In this document: positions 17,500-26,170 of the stretch, one piece after another
How the letters are laid out: every line of letters starts with the position of its first letter
How positions within the stretch are numbered: position 1 is the first letter of the stretch
NCBI RefSeq assembly: GCF_030846195.1
Contig: NZ_JAVCWH010000008.1
Span: 1 to 64,000 of the forward strand
Length of the DNA: 64,000 bases
Direction: 5' to 3'
Source of the DNA: Paracoccus yibinensis
GTDB taxonomy: Bacteria > Pseudomonadota > Alphaproteobacteria > Rhodobacterales > Rhodobacteraceae
Notes under the pieces: model-generated
Database searches by the model: none
Told to the model about the DNA's origin: nothing
Seen by the model: only the letters and a program-made list of their open reading frames with translations
Position numbers and translations under genes: made by a program

Positions 17500-18903
17500 A
17501 TGGCAGAGGCCGCGCGCATCCTGTCGCTTGCTGCCGCCCGCAGCGACTTCGGCGCCCTGCCTGTCGAGGAGCAGGCAGTCTGGCGCGACTTCATCCTCGA
17601 CACCCTTGCCGTCATGGCGGCGGGGTCGGCACATCCCTCGGTCAGCGCGGCCCGGAGCGTCATGACGGAAGCAGGCGGCGCAGGGCCGGCCTCCGTCATG
17701 GGCTTCGTGCGGGGTGCGTCGGCAGGAACAGCGGCACTGGTCAACGGCATGGCGATGACGGTCTTGCAGCTTCAGGACGGCCACCGCCGCGCCCGGGGCC
17801 ACCCGATGAGCCATGTCCTGCCCAAAGCCCTTGCCCTTGCCGAGGAAACGGGTGCCCCGACCGGCGATTTCCTGAATGCCGTCGTGGCAGGTTACGAGGT
17901 TTCGGCCCGCATCGGCACGGCGCTTGGCGGGATGCAGCCGCTGCTGCACGACACGGGCACCTTCGGCTGCATCGGCGCGGCTGTTGCCGCCGCCTTTCTT
18001 CTGGGACGAGGCCTTGAACATCCCGCACGCGCCCTGCTGATCGAAGCCGCCATCGGCAATGCCGCCACCGTGGCGCTGTTTCCTTTTCGCGACACCTGCA
18101 TGGAGGGCGCGGGGGTGCATCATCTGTTCGTCGGCCTCGGCGCGCAGAACGGCATCACCGCCGCGCGCGCAGCCCTTGCCGGTCTGTCGCCGTCCCCCGT
18201 CACCTTGGAACGCTTCTTCGGCCCGCGCGCCGGGGAAGGCTTCGACCCTGCGCTGCTGACGCAAGGCATCAGCCCGGACGGGTGCTGGTCGCGGTCCGAG
18301 ATCCTGGCGGCCTATCTGAAATGGCATCCGGTCTGCGCGCATCTTGGCCCGATGCTCGACTGCCTCGAGGCGTTGCGGGACAGGCCCGGAGAGATCCACC
18401 CTGACCGCATCTCGGCCGTCACGGTCCACGTGTATTCCACGGCGCTGCAATACGATTCCCCCGACCCCCGGACCGATCTTGCGGCGCGGTTCAGCTTTCG
18501 CCACGCGGCGGCGCTGTCCTTGTGCCTGGGACCGCTGCGCCATGACGGCTTTTCACCTGACCGCCTTGGCCGCCCGGATGTGCAGGCCATGGCGGGGCGC
18601 GTCCGGCTGGCCGCCGATCCCCGGCTGGACGCGCTTTATCCCGAGAACCGGCCGGCCCGCGTTACGCTTGACCTGACTGACGGCAGCCAGGTGCAGGCCG
18701 AGGTCATGGCCCCCAAGGGAGACAGTTCCCGCCCGCTGTCCCGATCCGAGGTGTGGGCCAAGGCCGCGGGGCTGATGCGGGCGGCCTGGGGCGACGACGA
18801 TCCGTTCCACCAGGCGTGCCACTTGCTGGACGACGCCGGCCCCGATCTTGCGCAGCAGCTTGGAAATGTTCTGCGCCGAGAGTTGGCGCCTCAGCTCGGC
18901 TGA
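17500..18903 (+). CDS. MmgE/PrpD family protein
   Basis: 467 residues. The family fold is visible in the N-terminal LAVMAAGSAHPSVSAARSVM, the central GYEVSARIGTALGG...HDTGTFGCIGAAVAAAFLLG region and the C-terminal small domain. Members include 2-methylcitrate dehydratase, itaconyl-CoA-pathway and aconitate-type enzymes acting on branched tricarboxylates and dicarboxylates. The ATG lies one base after the previous stop with AAGGG upstream. It ends the 15-gene run, and its 3' end overlaps the convergent GntR gene by 13 bases. Probably a dehydratase or isomerase for a cluster intermediate. Confidence 0.82.
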   Translation: MAEAARILSLAAARSDFGALPVEEQAVWRDFILDTLAVMAAGSAHPSVSAARSVMTEAGGAGPASVMGFVRGASAGTAALVNGMAMTVLQLQDGHRRARGHPMSHVLPKALALAEETGAPTGDFLNAVVAGYEVSARIGTALGGMQPLLHDTGTFGCIGAAVAAAFLLGRGLEHPARALLIEAAIGNAATVALFPFRDTCMEGAGVHHLFVGLGAQNGITAARAALAGLSPSPVTLERFFGPRAGEGFDPALLTQGISPDGCWSRSEILAAYLKWHPVCAHLGPMLDCLEALRDRPGEIHPDRISAVTVHVYSTALQYDSPDPRTDLAARFSFRHAAALSLCLGPLRHDGFSPDRLGRPDVQAMAGRVRLAADPRLDALYPENRPARVTLDLTDGSQVQAEVMAPKGDSSRPLSRSEVWAKAAGLMRAAWGDDDPFHQACHLLDDAGPDLAQQLGNVLRRELAPQLG

Positions 18904-19670
18904 GAACCGTCCAAAAGGAAATCCTTGCCCTGTTCGCGCTTCAGCGAGACGCGGTATTCATAGCGGTCGGCGCAGTACAGGATCTCGGCGGCATAGAACG
19001 GCACCATCCGGTCGTTGAAGAAAAAGCGGTTGACCCGCATCAGCGGCGCGCCGATGGGCACGTGCAAAAGCTCGGCCGCGTATTCGTCGGCCAGTGTCGC
19101 GGTCAGCACCTGTTCGACCTGTTCGACCACGGCGCCTTCGCGCTGCACCAGGTCGATCATGTTGGTCGTTGCCAGATCCTCGCGCGTCAGGCCCGCGCCC
19201 ACATCGGGCAGCAGATAGGCCATCGACAGCGAATAGGGCCGCTTGTCCAGGTCGCGAACCCGGACCGACCGGACCAGTTCGGTCGTGGGGGCGATCCCCA
19301 TCTGCGCGCAGATCCGCGGCGGCGCCTCGCCTCGGTCCAGGCTGACGACCTTCAGCCGCGTGCTTTGGCCCACGGTATTGAGATAGCTGAACAAACCGTT
19401 GATGTTCGACACCACCGCCCGGTTCAAGGCCGATTTCTGCGCCCGGTCGGTGACAAAGGTGCCGCGCCCGCGCATCCGTGTGATCAGCCCTTCTGCCGAC
19501 AACATCTCCATCGCCTTGCGGATGGTGATGCGGCTGACGCCGAAGCTGTCCGACAGTTCCGCCTCGCTGGGAACGGGCACGTCGTCGGGGTAATAGCCGT
19601 TTACGATCCGCTCTCTCATCACCGCATAGACCCGGTGGTAAAGGGGTGTCGGAGAATTGGTCCTGGTCAT
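18891..19670 (-). CDS. GntR-family (HutC/UTRA subfamily) transcriptional regulator
   Basis: 259 residues. The N-terminal GntR winged helix (VPSEAELSDSFGVSRITIRKAMEMLSAEGLITRMRGRGTFV) occupies residues about 10-78, and a UTRA ligand-binding domain follows (SLSMAYLLPDVGAGLTREDL). It lies downstream of the dehydrogenase gene on the same strand (84-base gap) and converges with the catabolic cluster. It is the only regulator gene in this part of the window, so it probably controls the cluster in response to a substrate or intermediate. Confidence 0.85.
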   Translation of the reverse strand: MTRTNSPTPLYHRVYAVMRERIVNGYYPDDVPVPSEAELSDSFGVSRITIRKAMEMLSAEGLITRMRGRGTFVTDRAQKSALNRAVVSNINGLFSYLNTVGQSTRLKVVSLDRGEAPPRICAQMGIAPTTELVRSVRVRDLDKRPYSLSMAYLLPDVGAGLTREDLATTNMIDLVQREGAVVEQVEQVLTATLADEYAAELLHVPIGAPLMRVNRFFFNDRMVPFYAAEILYCADRYEYRVSLKREQGKDFLLDGSQPS

Positions 19671-19754
19671 GTCGGCGTCACCTTGCTTTGGTCCGGGACT
19701 GCAGGCTGTTCCGGCAAGCCATCCCCCTGTTTCTTCGATGAAGGCACTGGCGGG

Positions 19755-20675
19755 TCAGGGCCGTTTGTCCTTCAAGGCCCGCTGGACTGCAATCAGACCC
19801 GCGTCGCGCAGGGCTTCCAGCGTGGCGATGTCGCGGCCCCCGGCCTCGGCCGCGATGCCTTCGACCAGCCTGGCGCAGTTTGCCGCGTCAAGGCGAGGCT
19901 GCCCCAGATCCTGCCAGCGTCTTTCCTGGCTGGGACCAAGATGGGACAGGTAATGTCCGATGCCCCCTGCCCCGCCGCCCAGGTGATAGGCCATGTGCGC
20001 CCCCACCACCGACCACCGCAGGCCGGGACCATGGACAAGGGCCGCGTCGATCTGGTCCACGTCGGCGATGCCTTCGGCGACCATGTTCACCGCCTCTCGC
20101 CACAGGGCCGAGGACAGGCGGTTGGCGATATGGCCCACGGCCTCGCGCCGAAGAAAGACCGGGTGGCGGTCCAGGCTGCGATAGAAGGCAGCGGCCGCCT
20201 GGACGCGCCCCGCATCAGGACCGTAAAGTTCGACCAGGGGCATCAGGTGGGGCGGATTGAAGGGATGGGCGGTGATCAGCCGCGACGGGTCGGCCATCTC
20301 TGCCGACAACTCGGACCAGACCAGCGACGATGTGCTGGAGGCGATGGTGATGCCTCCTGGCGCCGCGGCCTCGATCGCGGCATAGATCGCCCGCTTCAGG
20401 GGAACCTTCTCGGGGACGTTTTCCTGGACCCAGGCAGCGTCCCGGACCGCTTCGTCAAGGCTGGCCGCAAGATGCAATCGCCCCGGCGCAGGAAGACCGG
20501 ACGCCAGTTCCGCGATCTGGCCGATCGGCCCCGCGACCGCCTGGGGGATTGCCCGGCGCGACGCCTCATCCGGCTCGAACAGGGTGACGTCATGTCCCCA
20601 GGCCAGGAACAGCGCCGCCCAGCTGGTCCCGATCAGCCCGCCGCCGATCACCGCGATCCTGTCGCCCGCTTCCAT
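19755..20675 (-). CDS. 3-hydroxyacyl-CoA dehydrogenase-family NAD-dependent dehydrogenase
   Basis: 306 residues from the ATG at 20675, which has GGGAGGG just upstream; the frame is open to 20738 but the extension is not family-like. The Rossmann motif IAVIGGGLIGTSWAALFLAWGHDV, the ASSTSSL and ITAHPFNPPHLMPLVE motifs and the REAVGHIANR C-terminal domain place it with L-gulonate, carnitine and 3-hydroxyacid dehydrogenases rather than with beta-oxidation enzymes acting on acyl-CoA. The family usually acts on free 3-hydroxy acids. Cotranscribed with the GntR gene; likely an accessory step of the adjacent pathway. Confidence 0.82.
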   Translation of the reverse strand: MEAGDRIAVIGGGLIGTSWAALFLAWGHDVTLFEPDEASRRAIPQAVAGPIGQIAELASGLPAPGRLHLAASLDEAVRDAAWVQENVPEKVPLKRAIYAAIEAAAPGGITIASSTSSLVWSELSAEMADPSRLITAHPFNPPHLMPLVELYGPDAGRVQAAAAFYRSLDRHPVFLRREAVGHIANRLSSALWREAVNMVAEGIADVDQIDAALVHGPGLRWSVVGAHMAYHLGGGAGGIGHYLSHLGPSQERRWQDLGQPRLDAANCARLVEGIAAEAGGRDIATLEALRDAGLIAVQRALKDKRP

Positions 20676-20744
20676 CTGCCCTCCCGTTTGCATTCGAACG
20701 CCCCCTCTCCGACATATCTCCATGCCGATAAGGGGCAAGGTTCA

Positions 20745-20770
20745 ATGATTTAAGATCATACTTTTATGAT
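20745..20770. promoter_or_regulatory. Three spaced ATGAT/ATCAT half-sites upstream of the dehydrogenase-GntR operon
   Basis: In the 260-base gap between 20675 and 20936 an AT-rich patch holds ATGAT (20745-20749), ATCAT (20755-20759) and ATGAT (20766-20770), spaced 10 and 11 bases apart, i.e. on one helix face. They form two overlapping inverted repeats, suitable for autoregulation by the GntR protein. I see no gene in the rest of this gap. Confidence 0.45.
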
Positions 20771-20935
20771 AATCAAGCCGCGCCACAGCCACCTTGCCCT
20801 GCAACCGGGTTGCGGGACCACGGCAGCAGTCGGCACGACATGCCCCCGCGTGAAGCGGAACCTGCGCCATGGCAGACGGATTGAGGCAGACGACGCGGGC
20901 AGATCCCCTGACCGAAGTTATGATCAGAGGTGCAG

Positions 20936-23900
20936 ATGTCCGACCCCCTTCCCCCCTGCGTCGAGGCGCTGACCCTTCTGCGCGCGATTGGACCCGCGGA
21001 CCGCATCCTGCATGTGGCCCGGGACGAAAGAGCGGCCGAGGCTCTGGCCGCCTTCCTGGCGGGTGCGCTGCCGGACCGCCGGGTGCTGTTCCTGCCGCCG
21101 TGGGATTGTCTGCCCTTCGACGGCGCGTCGCCCACCCCCGATGCCATGGGCCGCCGCATGACCGTCCTGCATCGGCTGCGGGATCCGCAGCCGGGCGACA
21201 TCGTGGTGGCCCCCCTGTCCGTCCTGCTGCAACGCCTTCCGCCCCCCGAGGCCCTGCGCAGCTTTTCCGTCCGGCCGGGCGATCGCCTGGAAACGGTCGC
21301 CCTGGAGGCCTTTGCCCGGGGCGCCGGATATGTCACCGATGATCGCATCGACGAACCGGGCGAGATTGCCCTGCGCGGCAGCACGATCGAGGTCTTCGCC
21401 GCCGGCGACGCCCTTCCCTGCCGGATCGAGCTGTCGGACGGGATCGTGACGGCGCTGCGCTGCTTCGATCCCGTGACACAGCGGTCCACAGCCGAGATCG
21501 ACCGGCTGGACATCGTGCCGGTGACGGAACTGCCCCCCGCCGATGAGCCGTGGGCGCGCGGGGCAGAACATCGCCTGCCCAAGGCCTGGCCGACCCTCTC
21601 GACCCTGCCCGACCACCTGCCGGATGCGCGCATCCTGGCGCTGCCCGCAACCCTGGCCCTGGCGGAACGGCGGCTTGCGCGGCTGGAGGAAGCGCGCGCC
21701 GAGGCCGATGGCGCCCATCCCCTGCCGGTCGATGCGCTGTATCTGGGACCGTCGGAATGGGCGGAGCTGGCATCCCGGATCGAGGCGCCGTCGCCGGGGG
21801 ACTGGTCCCCCGTTCCTGCCTTTGCCGCCGCCGCCCGTCCGCGAACCCGGCTGGCGCAGTTCCTGGACAGCGACGCGGTGGCGGGACGCCGGGTGGTCTT
21901 TGTCGCAGGCTCGGATCGGGAACAGGCCCGCATCGCACGCATGGCGACGCAGGCGGGCGGACAGCCCCCTGCGCCCGTGGCAAGCTGGGCCGAGGCCCAG
22001 AGCCATGACCGGGCGGGTCTTCTGGCCGATCTGGCGGAAGGGGCTGTGGCGGAAGACGTGGCGGTCATCACCGCCCAGGATCTGCTGGGCAGCCGCGCCT
22101 GGTCGGGCGGCCGGATGACCGCCCTGCAGGTTCTGCCTTCGACGGGCCTGGATCTGGGCGACATCGTCGTCCACGAGGACCACGGCCTTGCGCGGCTGGA
22201 GGGGCTGGAACCCCTGGACCCGGACAATCCGGGCAGCGAGGCCATCCGCCTGACCTTCGCCCGCGACGAGCGGCTGATGGTGCCGACCCATGACGCGGGC
22301 CGGATCTGGCGCTATGGCACGGCCGAGGCGGGGGTGACGCCGGACCGGCTGCGCGGGACGGCCTGGCCCAAGCGCCGCAAGGCCACGGCCGATGCCCTGG
22401 CAAGGCTGGCCGATCATCTTGTGGCGCTTGCCCGCGCGCGCGACGCGGCAAAGGCGCCGGAACTGGTGCCCCCCGCGCGCGACTATGAACGGTTCATCGC
22501 CCGCTTTCCCTTCCAGCCCACCCCGGACCAGGCGGCGGCAGTGCGTGCGGTTCTGTCCGACATGGCCTCGGGTCGGCCGATGGACCGGCTGGTGATCGGC
22601 GACGTGGGCTTCGGCAAGACCGAGATCGCCCTGCGCGCCGCAGCGGCGGCGGCGCTGAGCGGGCGACAGGTTGCCGTCTGCGCCCCCACCACGGTCCTTG
22701 CACGGCAGCATTACGACACCTTCCGCCGCCGCTTCGCCCCCTTCGGGATCACCGTCGGCCACCTGTCGCGTCTGGTCACCGGAAAACCCGCCGCCGCCCT
22801 GCGCGCGGGGCTTGCCGACGGGTCCGTCCGCATCGTGGTCGGAACCCATGCGCTGCTGGGCAAGAACGTCAGCTTCGCCGATCTTGGCCTGCTGGTGATC
22901 GACGAGGAACAGCGATTTGGCGCGGCCCACAAGGAAAGGCTGCGCGAACTGGGACAGGGCCTGCATGTCCTGTCGATGAGCGCGACACCGATCCCCCGCA
23001 CCCTGCAGACGGCCATGGTGGGCCTCCAGGATCTCAGCGTTCTTCACACGCCCCCGGCCCGCCGCCGCCCGATCCGCACCCTGCTTGCCGATGACGGCGA
23101 CACGACGCTGCGCCAGGCCTTGCTGCGCGAACACCGGCGCGGCGGGCAAAGCTTCGTCGTCGTGCCCCGGGTCGAGGATATTGCGCCCATTGCGGAACGC
23201 CTGGAACGCCTGCTTCCCGGCCTGCGGCTGCGCGTGGCCCATGGCAGCCTTTCCGCGCGCGAGATCGACGAGGTGATGGTGGGCTTTGCCGGGGGCGACG
23301 GCGATGTCCTGCTGGCCACGGCGATCATCGAAAGCGGCCTGGACGTGGCGCGCGCGAATACCATGGTGATCCTTCGCCCCGCGCTGTTCGGCCTGGCGCA
23401 GTTGCACCAGTTGCGCGGGCGCGTCGGGCGCGGCCCGGTCCAAGCCTATTGCCATCTTCTGACGAGTGAAGGCGAGGACCTGTCCGAAGATGCGCAAAAG
23501 CGGCTGGGAACGCTGCAGGCGATGGACCGGCTGGGTGCGGGCATGGCCATCAGCGCCGCAGACCTCGACCGGCGCGGCGCGGGCGATCTGCTGGGAGACC
23601 GGCAGGCGGGCCATGTGCAGCGAGTGGGGCTTGGCCTTTACCAGCAGATGCTGGCACAAGCCCTGCGCCGCGCCAAGGGAGAGGCAGAGGTTCCACCGCC
23701 CCCGCAGGTGCCGGGCGAACCCGGCCATATCCCCGCCGATTATGTCCCCGAGCCGGAAAACCGCCTTGACCTGTATCACCGGATCGCCCGCGCCTCGGGC
23801 GCGGACGAGGTGGCGCGCCTGGCCGAGGAGATCGCGGATCGCTTTGGCCCCCCGCCCCAGCCGGTGGAGACGCTGCTGCGCGCGGCAGGCTTGCGTGCGC

Positions 23901-24109
23901 TTGGAGCGGTGCTGGGGGTCGAAACGCTGAGCCTTGGTCCCGAAGGGGTTTCCCTGTGTTTCCGCGAGGGGGTCAGCATGGATGACCGCGCACCGCTGGC
24001 GTCCGGCCTGGAAGGACTCGCGGTCGAGGACCGGCGCCTGACGCTGCGCCACCCCGGCCCCGAGGATCGGCTGGACGTGGCAGGCGACCTGCTGGAACGG
24101 CTGGCCTGA
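20936..24109 (+). CDS. Mfd-like (transcription-repair coupling factor family) DEAD-box helicase, short form
   Basis: 1057 residues, about 90 shorter than typical Mfd. A degenerate UvrB-homology N-terminus is followed by the RNA polymerase-interacting domain (GDIVVHEDHGLARLEGL), then RecG/Mfd motor motifs: Walker A GDVGFGKTEIALR, DEEQRFG, SATPIPRT and a terminal GRVGRG. The C-terminal TRCF D7-like part ends the protein. Mfd dislodges stalled RNA polymerase and recruits UvrA. The loose N-terminus suggests a secondary Mfd paralogue next to a housekeeping copy elsewhere, but that copy is outside the window. The ATG at 20936 follows AGAGG by 5 bases. Confidence 0.75.
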   Translation: MSDPLPPCVEALTLLRAIGPADRILHVARDERAAEALAAFLAGALPDRRVLFLPPWDCLPFDGASPTPDAMGRRMTVLHRLRDPQPGDIVVAPLSVLLQRLPPPEALRSFSVRPGDRLETVALEAFARGAGYVTDDRIDEPGEIALRGSTIEVFAAGDALPCRIELSDGIVTALRCFDPVTQRSTAEIDRLDIVPVTELPPADEPWARGAEHRLPKAWPTLSTLPDHLPDARILALPATLALAERRLARLEEARAEADGAHPLPVDALYLGPSEWAELASRIEAPSPGDWSPVPAFAAAARPRTRLAQFLDSDAVAGRRVVFVAGSDREQARIARMATQAGGQPPAPVASWAEAQSHDRAGLLADLAEGAVAEDVAVITAQDLLGSRAWSGGRMTALQVLPSTGLDLGDIVVHEDHGLARLEGLEPLDPDNPGSEAIRLTFARDERLMVPTHDAGRIWRYGTAEAGVTPDRLRGTAWPKRRKATADALARLADHLVALARARDAAKAPELVPPARDYERFIARFPFQPTPDQAAAVRAVLSDMASGRPMDRLVIGDVGFGKTEIALRAAAAAALSGRQVAVCAPTTVLARQHYDTFRRRFAPFGITVGHLSRLVTGKPAAALRAGLADGSVRIVVGTHALLGKNVSFADLGLLVIDEEQRFGAAHKERLRELGQGLHVLSMSATPIPRTLQTAMVGLQDLSVLHTPPARRRPIRTLLADDGDTTLRQALLREHRRGGQSFVVVPRVEDIAPIAERLERLLPGLRLRVAHGSLSAREIDEVMVGFAGGDGDVLLATAIIESGLDVARANTMVILRPALFGLAQLHQLRGRVGRGPVQAYCHLLTSEGEDLSEDAQKRLGTLQAMDRLGAGMAISAADLDRRGAGDLLGDRQAGHVQRVGLGLYQQMLAQALRRAKGEAEVPPPPQVPGEPGHIPADYVPEPENRLDLYHRIARASGADEVARLAEEIADRFGPPPQPVETLLRAAGLRALGAVLGVETLSLGPEGVSLCFREGVSMDDRAPLASGLEGLAVEDRRLTLRHPGPEDRLDVAGDLLERLA

Positions 24110-24127
24110 CGGGCGCGGTCCGCGGCC

Positions 24128-26170
24128 CTAGCACTGGGTCCAGGCCGGGGACCGGCAGGGATGGTCCAGCAGCGAGACCAGCTCGTCGTCCAGATGCAGC
24201 GCGGTGATCGACACCCCGGCCATGTCCAGCGAGGTATAGTAATGGCCGATCAGCGTGCGATGCACCTCGACCCCGCGCGCGCGCAGCCGCTGCCGAACGC
24301 GGCGGTTCAGGATATACAGTTCCATCTGCGGGGTGCTGCCCAGCGAATTGACCAGAAGCGCCACGCGGTCGCCCTCGGCTGGCTGCATCTCATCCAGGAT
24401 GCGGTCCAGGATCAGGTCGGCCGCCGCATCGGCCGAGGCAAGCCGGACGCGGGCGATGCCGCGTTCCCCATGTACGCCGACGCCGATCTCCATGTCGCCC
24501 GGACCAAGCTGGAAGCTGGGCCTGCGCGAATCCAGAAGCGCGCCCGGTTCCAGGGCGATGCCCATCGAATAGCATCGCTGGCTGGCCCGCCGGGCAATGT
24601 CCGCGCAGGCGTCCAGCGGCATCATCCGGTCGCAGGCAGCGCCCGCCACCTTGAAGACGAAGACGTTGCCCGCAACGCCGCGCCGCGCCGCCCGCGTATC
24701 GGCGGGGGCCGAGGCGATGTCGTCGGTCGTCACCACCGCACGCACCGGAACGCCCCTTGCCGCCGCCATCTCGGCGGCCATCTCGAAGTTCAGAAGATCG
24801 CCCGAGAAGTTGCCGAAGATGTGCAGCACCCCCGCACCCCCGTCCGCCGCCAGCGTGGCGGCAAGTATCGGGTCCGGCGGCGGCGCGGCAAAGACGTTGC
24901 CGATGGCGACCGCATCGGCCAGACCCTCGCCGACATAGCCGAAGAAGCCCGGCTCATGCCCCGCGCCGCCGCCGATCACCAGCCCCACCTTGCCCGGCCG
25001 TGGCCCGCGGACGGCCCGCAGCGCCCGGGGCGCGCCCTCGACGGCGGCAAGCACGCCTTCATGCGCCAGCAAGGCCCCCGCAACGGTTTCGTTGACGGCG
25101 TCTTGCGGACGGTTCAGGAATTTCTTGACGCCCGTTCGTTCCGGCAGGGGCGGCCGCTCTCCCTCGCGCCGGCTGCCCGGCACCTCGTCATAGCCTTCGG
25201 ATGCCAGGATCGCGCGCGCCGTGTCGGCATCCGTCACCATGACATTGACGTAACCGCCCCGCAGCGCGGCCAGGATCGCCTGCACCTTGTCCATGCCGCC
25301 CGCAACGCCGATCCGACAGGGAATGGCCTTCAGATGCGACAGCTCGATCCCGATGGTCCGGCCGTCGAGCGGCCCGTCCACCGGCTCTCCTCGGGCCGAG
25401 ATCAGGCGCCCGGCGATGCTGCCCACCGCCGCGTGGTAATGCGAATGCATCGCCACGTCGTCAAAGAAGCCGCTGGTGTGGATCGTGCTTTCAGGCCGCA
25501 GCGAAGAAATGCCCAGCACGATCCGGTTGGCCTGGGCCAGCACCTGCATCTGCTCGGCCACCACGGCTTCCGACAGCAAAAGGCCGCGCATCTCGGGGGC
25601 GGACACGATCGCCGGGGCCGAGATGGGGATGCAGCGCGCGCCAAGCGCCTCGGCCAGGCGGGTCGCGCAGGCCTCGGGGGTCCAGGGGATCTTGGCGGTG
25701 GTGCCGCCGGTGGCCTGGACCACGCGCAGATCCTGCAACCCGCTGCGGTCAAGCTGCTGGGCCAGGGCCAAAACGCTGCGCCCCCAGGTCACGGCGATGG
25801 TGTCGCCCGACTGGGCCAGGCGCGACAGCGCCTGCGCGCCCGCCGCACCCAGCCGATCGATCAAGGGCCGCTCGCCCGCCCCGGACGGGATCACCAGGCA
25901 ATCCTGAAGTCCGAAATGGTCGCGCAGGGCCTGGGCGATGCTCAGCGCGCGATAACGGTCGGGGTCGATCTCGATCGAGACGATGTTGCGGGTCCGCGCA
26001 TCGGCCAGATAGGCGTTCACCGACGCGCGGGATATGCCCATCTGTGCCGCGATCTCGTTCTGGGTCAGCCCGTCCACATAGTAAAGCCAGGCCGCCCAAA
26101 GCAGCGCGTCTTCGCCGAACCGCAGGGGGATCAAGGGGGGCGGGGTCCGCTGAGCCTGGTTCTGCGCCAT
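24128..26170 (-). CDS. Fusion of SorC/DeoR-type sugar-binding regulator with a dihydroxyacetone kinase DhaK domain
   Basis: 680 residues in two parts. Residues about 20-335 are a SorC-family regulator: helix-turn-helix DGLTQNEIAAQMGISRASVNAYL (33-55) and a sugar-phosphate-binding domain with VTWGRSV, ATGGTTAK and GIELSHLK. Residues about 345-680 are DhaK: GGGAGHEPGFFGY (H405), GNFSGDLLNFEMA (D458) and GVGVHGERG (H567), matching the substrate-binding His and Asp of E. coli DhaK, so the domain looks competent. It lacks its own DhaL, which is the gene immediately upstream (TGATG overlap). The kinase half may act with that DhaL, or sense the substrate for the DNA-binding half. Confidence 0.88.
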   Translation of the reverse strand: MAQNQAQRTPPPLIPLRFGEDALLWAAWLYYVDGLTQNEIAAQMGISRASVNAYLADARTRNIVSIEIDPDRYRALSIAQALRDHFGLQDCLVIPSGAGERPLIDRLGAAGAQALSRLAQSGDTIAVTWGRSVLALAQQLDRSGLQDLRVVQATGGTTAKIPWTPEACATRLAEALGARCIPISAPAIVSAPEMRGLLLSEAVVAEQMQVLAQANRIVLGISSLRPESTIHTSGFFDDVAMHSHYHAAVGSIAGRLISARGEPVDGPLDGRTIGIELSHLKAIPCRIGVAGGMDKVQAILAALRGGYVNVMVTDADTARAILASEGYDEVPGSRREGERPPLPERTGVKKFLNRPQDAVNETVAGALLAHEGVLAAVEGAPRALRAVRGPRPGKVGLVIGGGAGHEPGFFGYVGEGLADAVAIGNVFAAPPPDPILAATLAADGGAGVLHIFGNFSGDLLNFEMAAEMAAARGVPVRAVVTTDDIASAPADTRAARRGVAGNVFVFKVAGAACDRMMPLDACADIARRASQRCYSMGIALEPGALLDSRRPSFQLGPGDMEIGVGVHGERGIARVRLASADAAADLILDRILDEMQPAEGDRVALLVNSLGSTPQMELYILNRRVRQRLRARGVEVHRTLIGHYYTSLDMAGVSITALHLDDELVSLLDHPCRSPAWTQC

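Noticed and set aside
20924..24052. A frame of over 1000 codons antisense to the Mfd-like gene
   Set aside because: Low-complexity Arg/Gln/Gly-rich translation without recognisable domains; the sense strand encodes a clear helicase.
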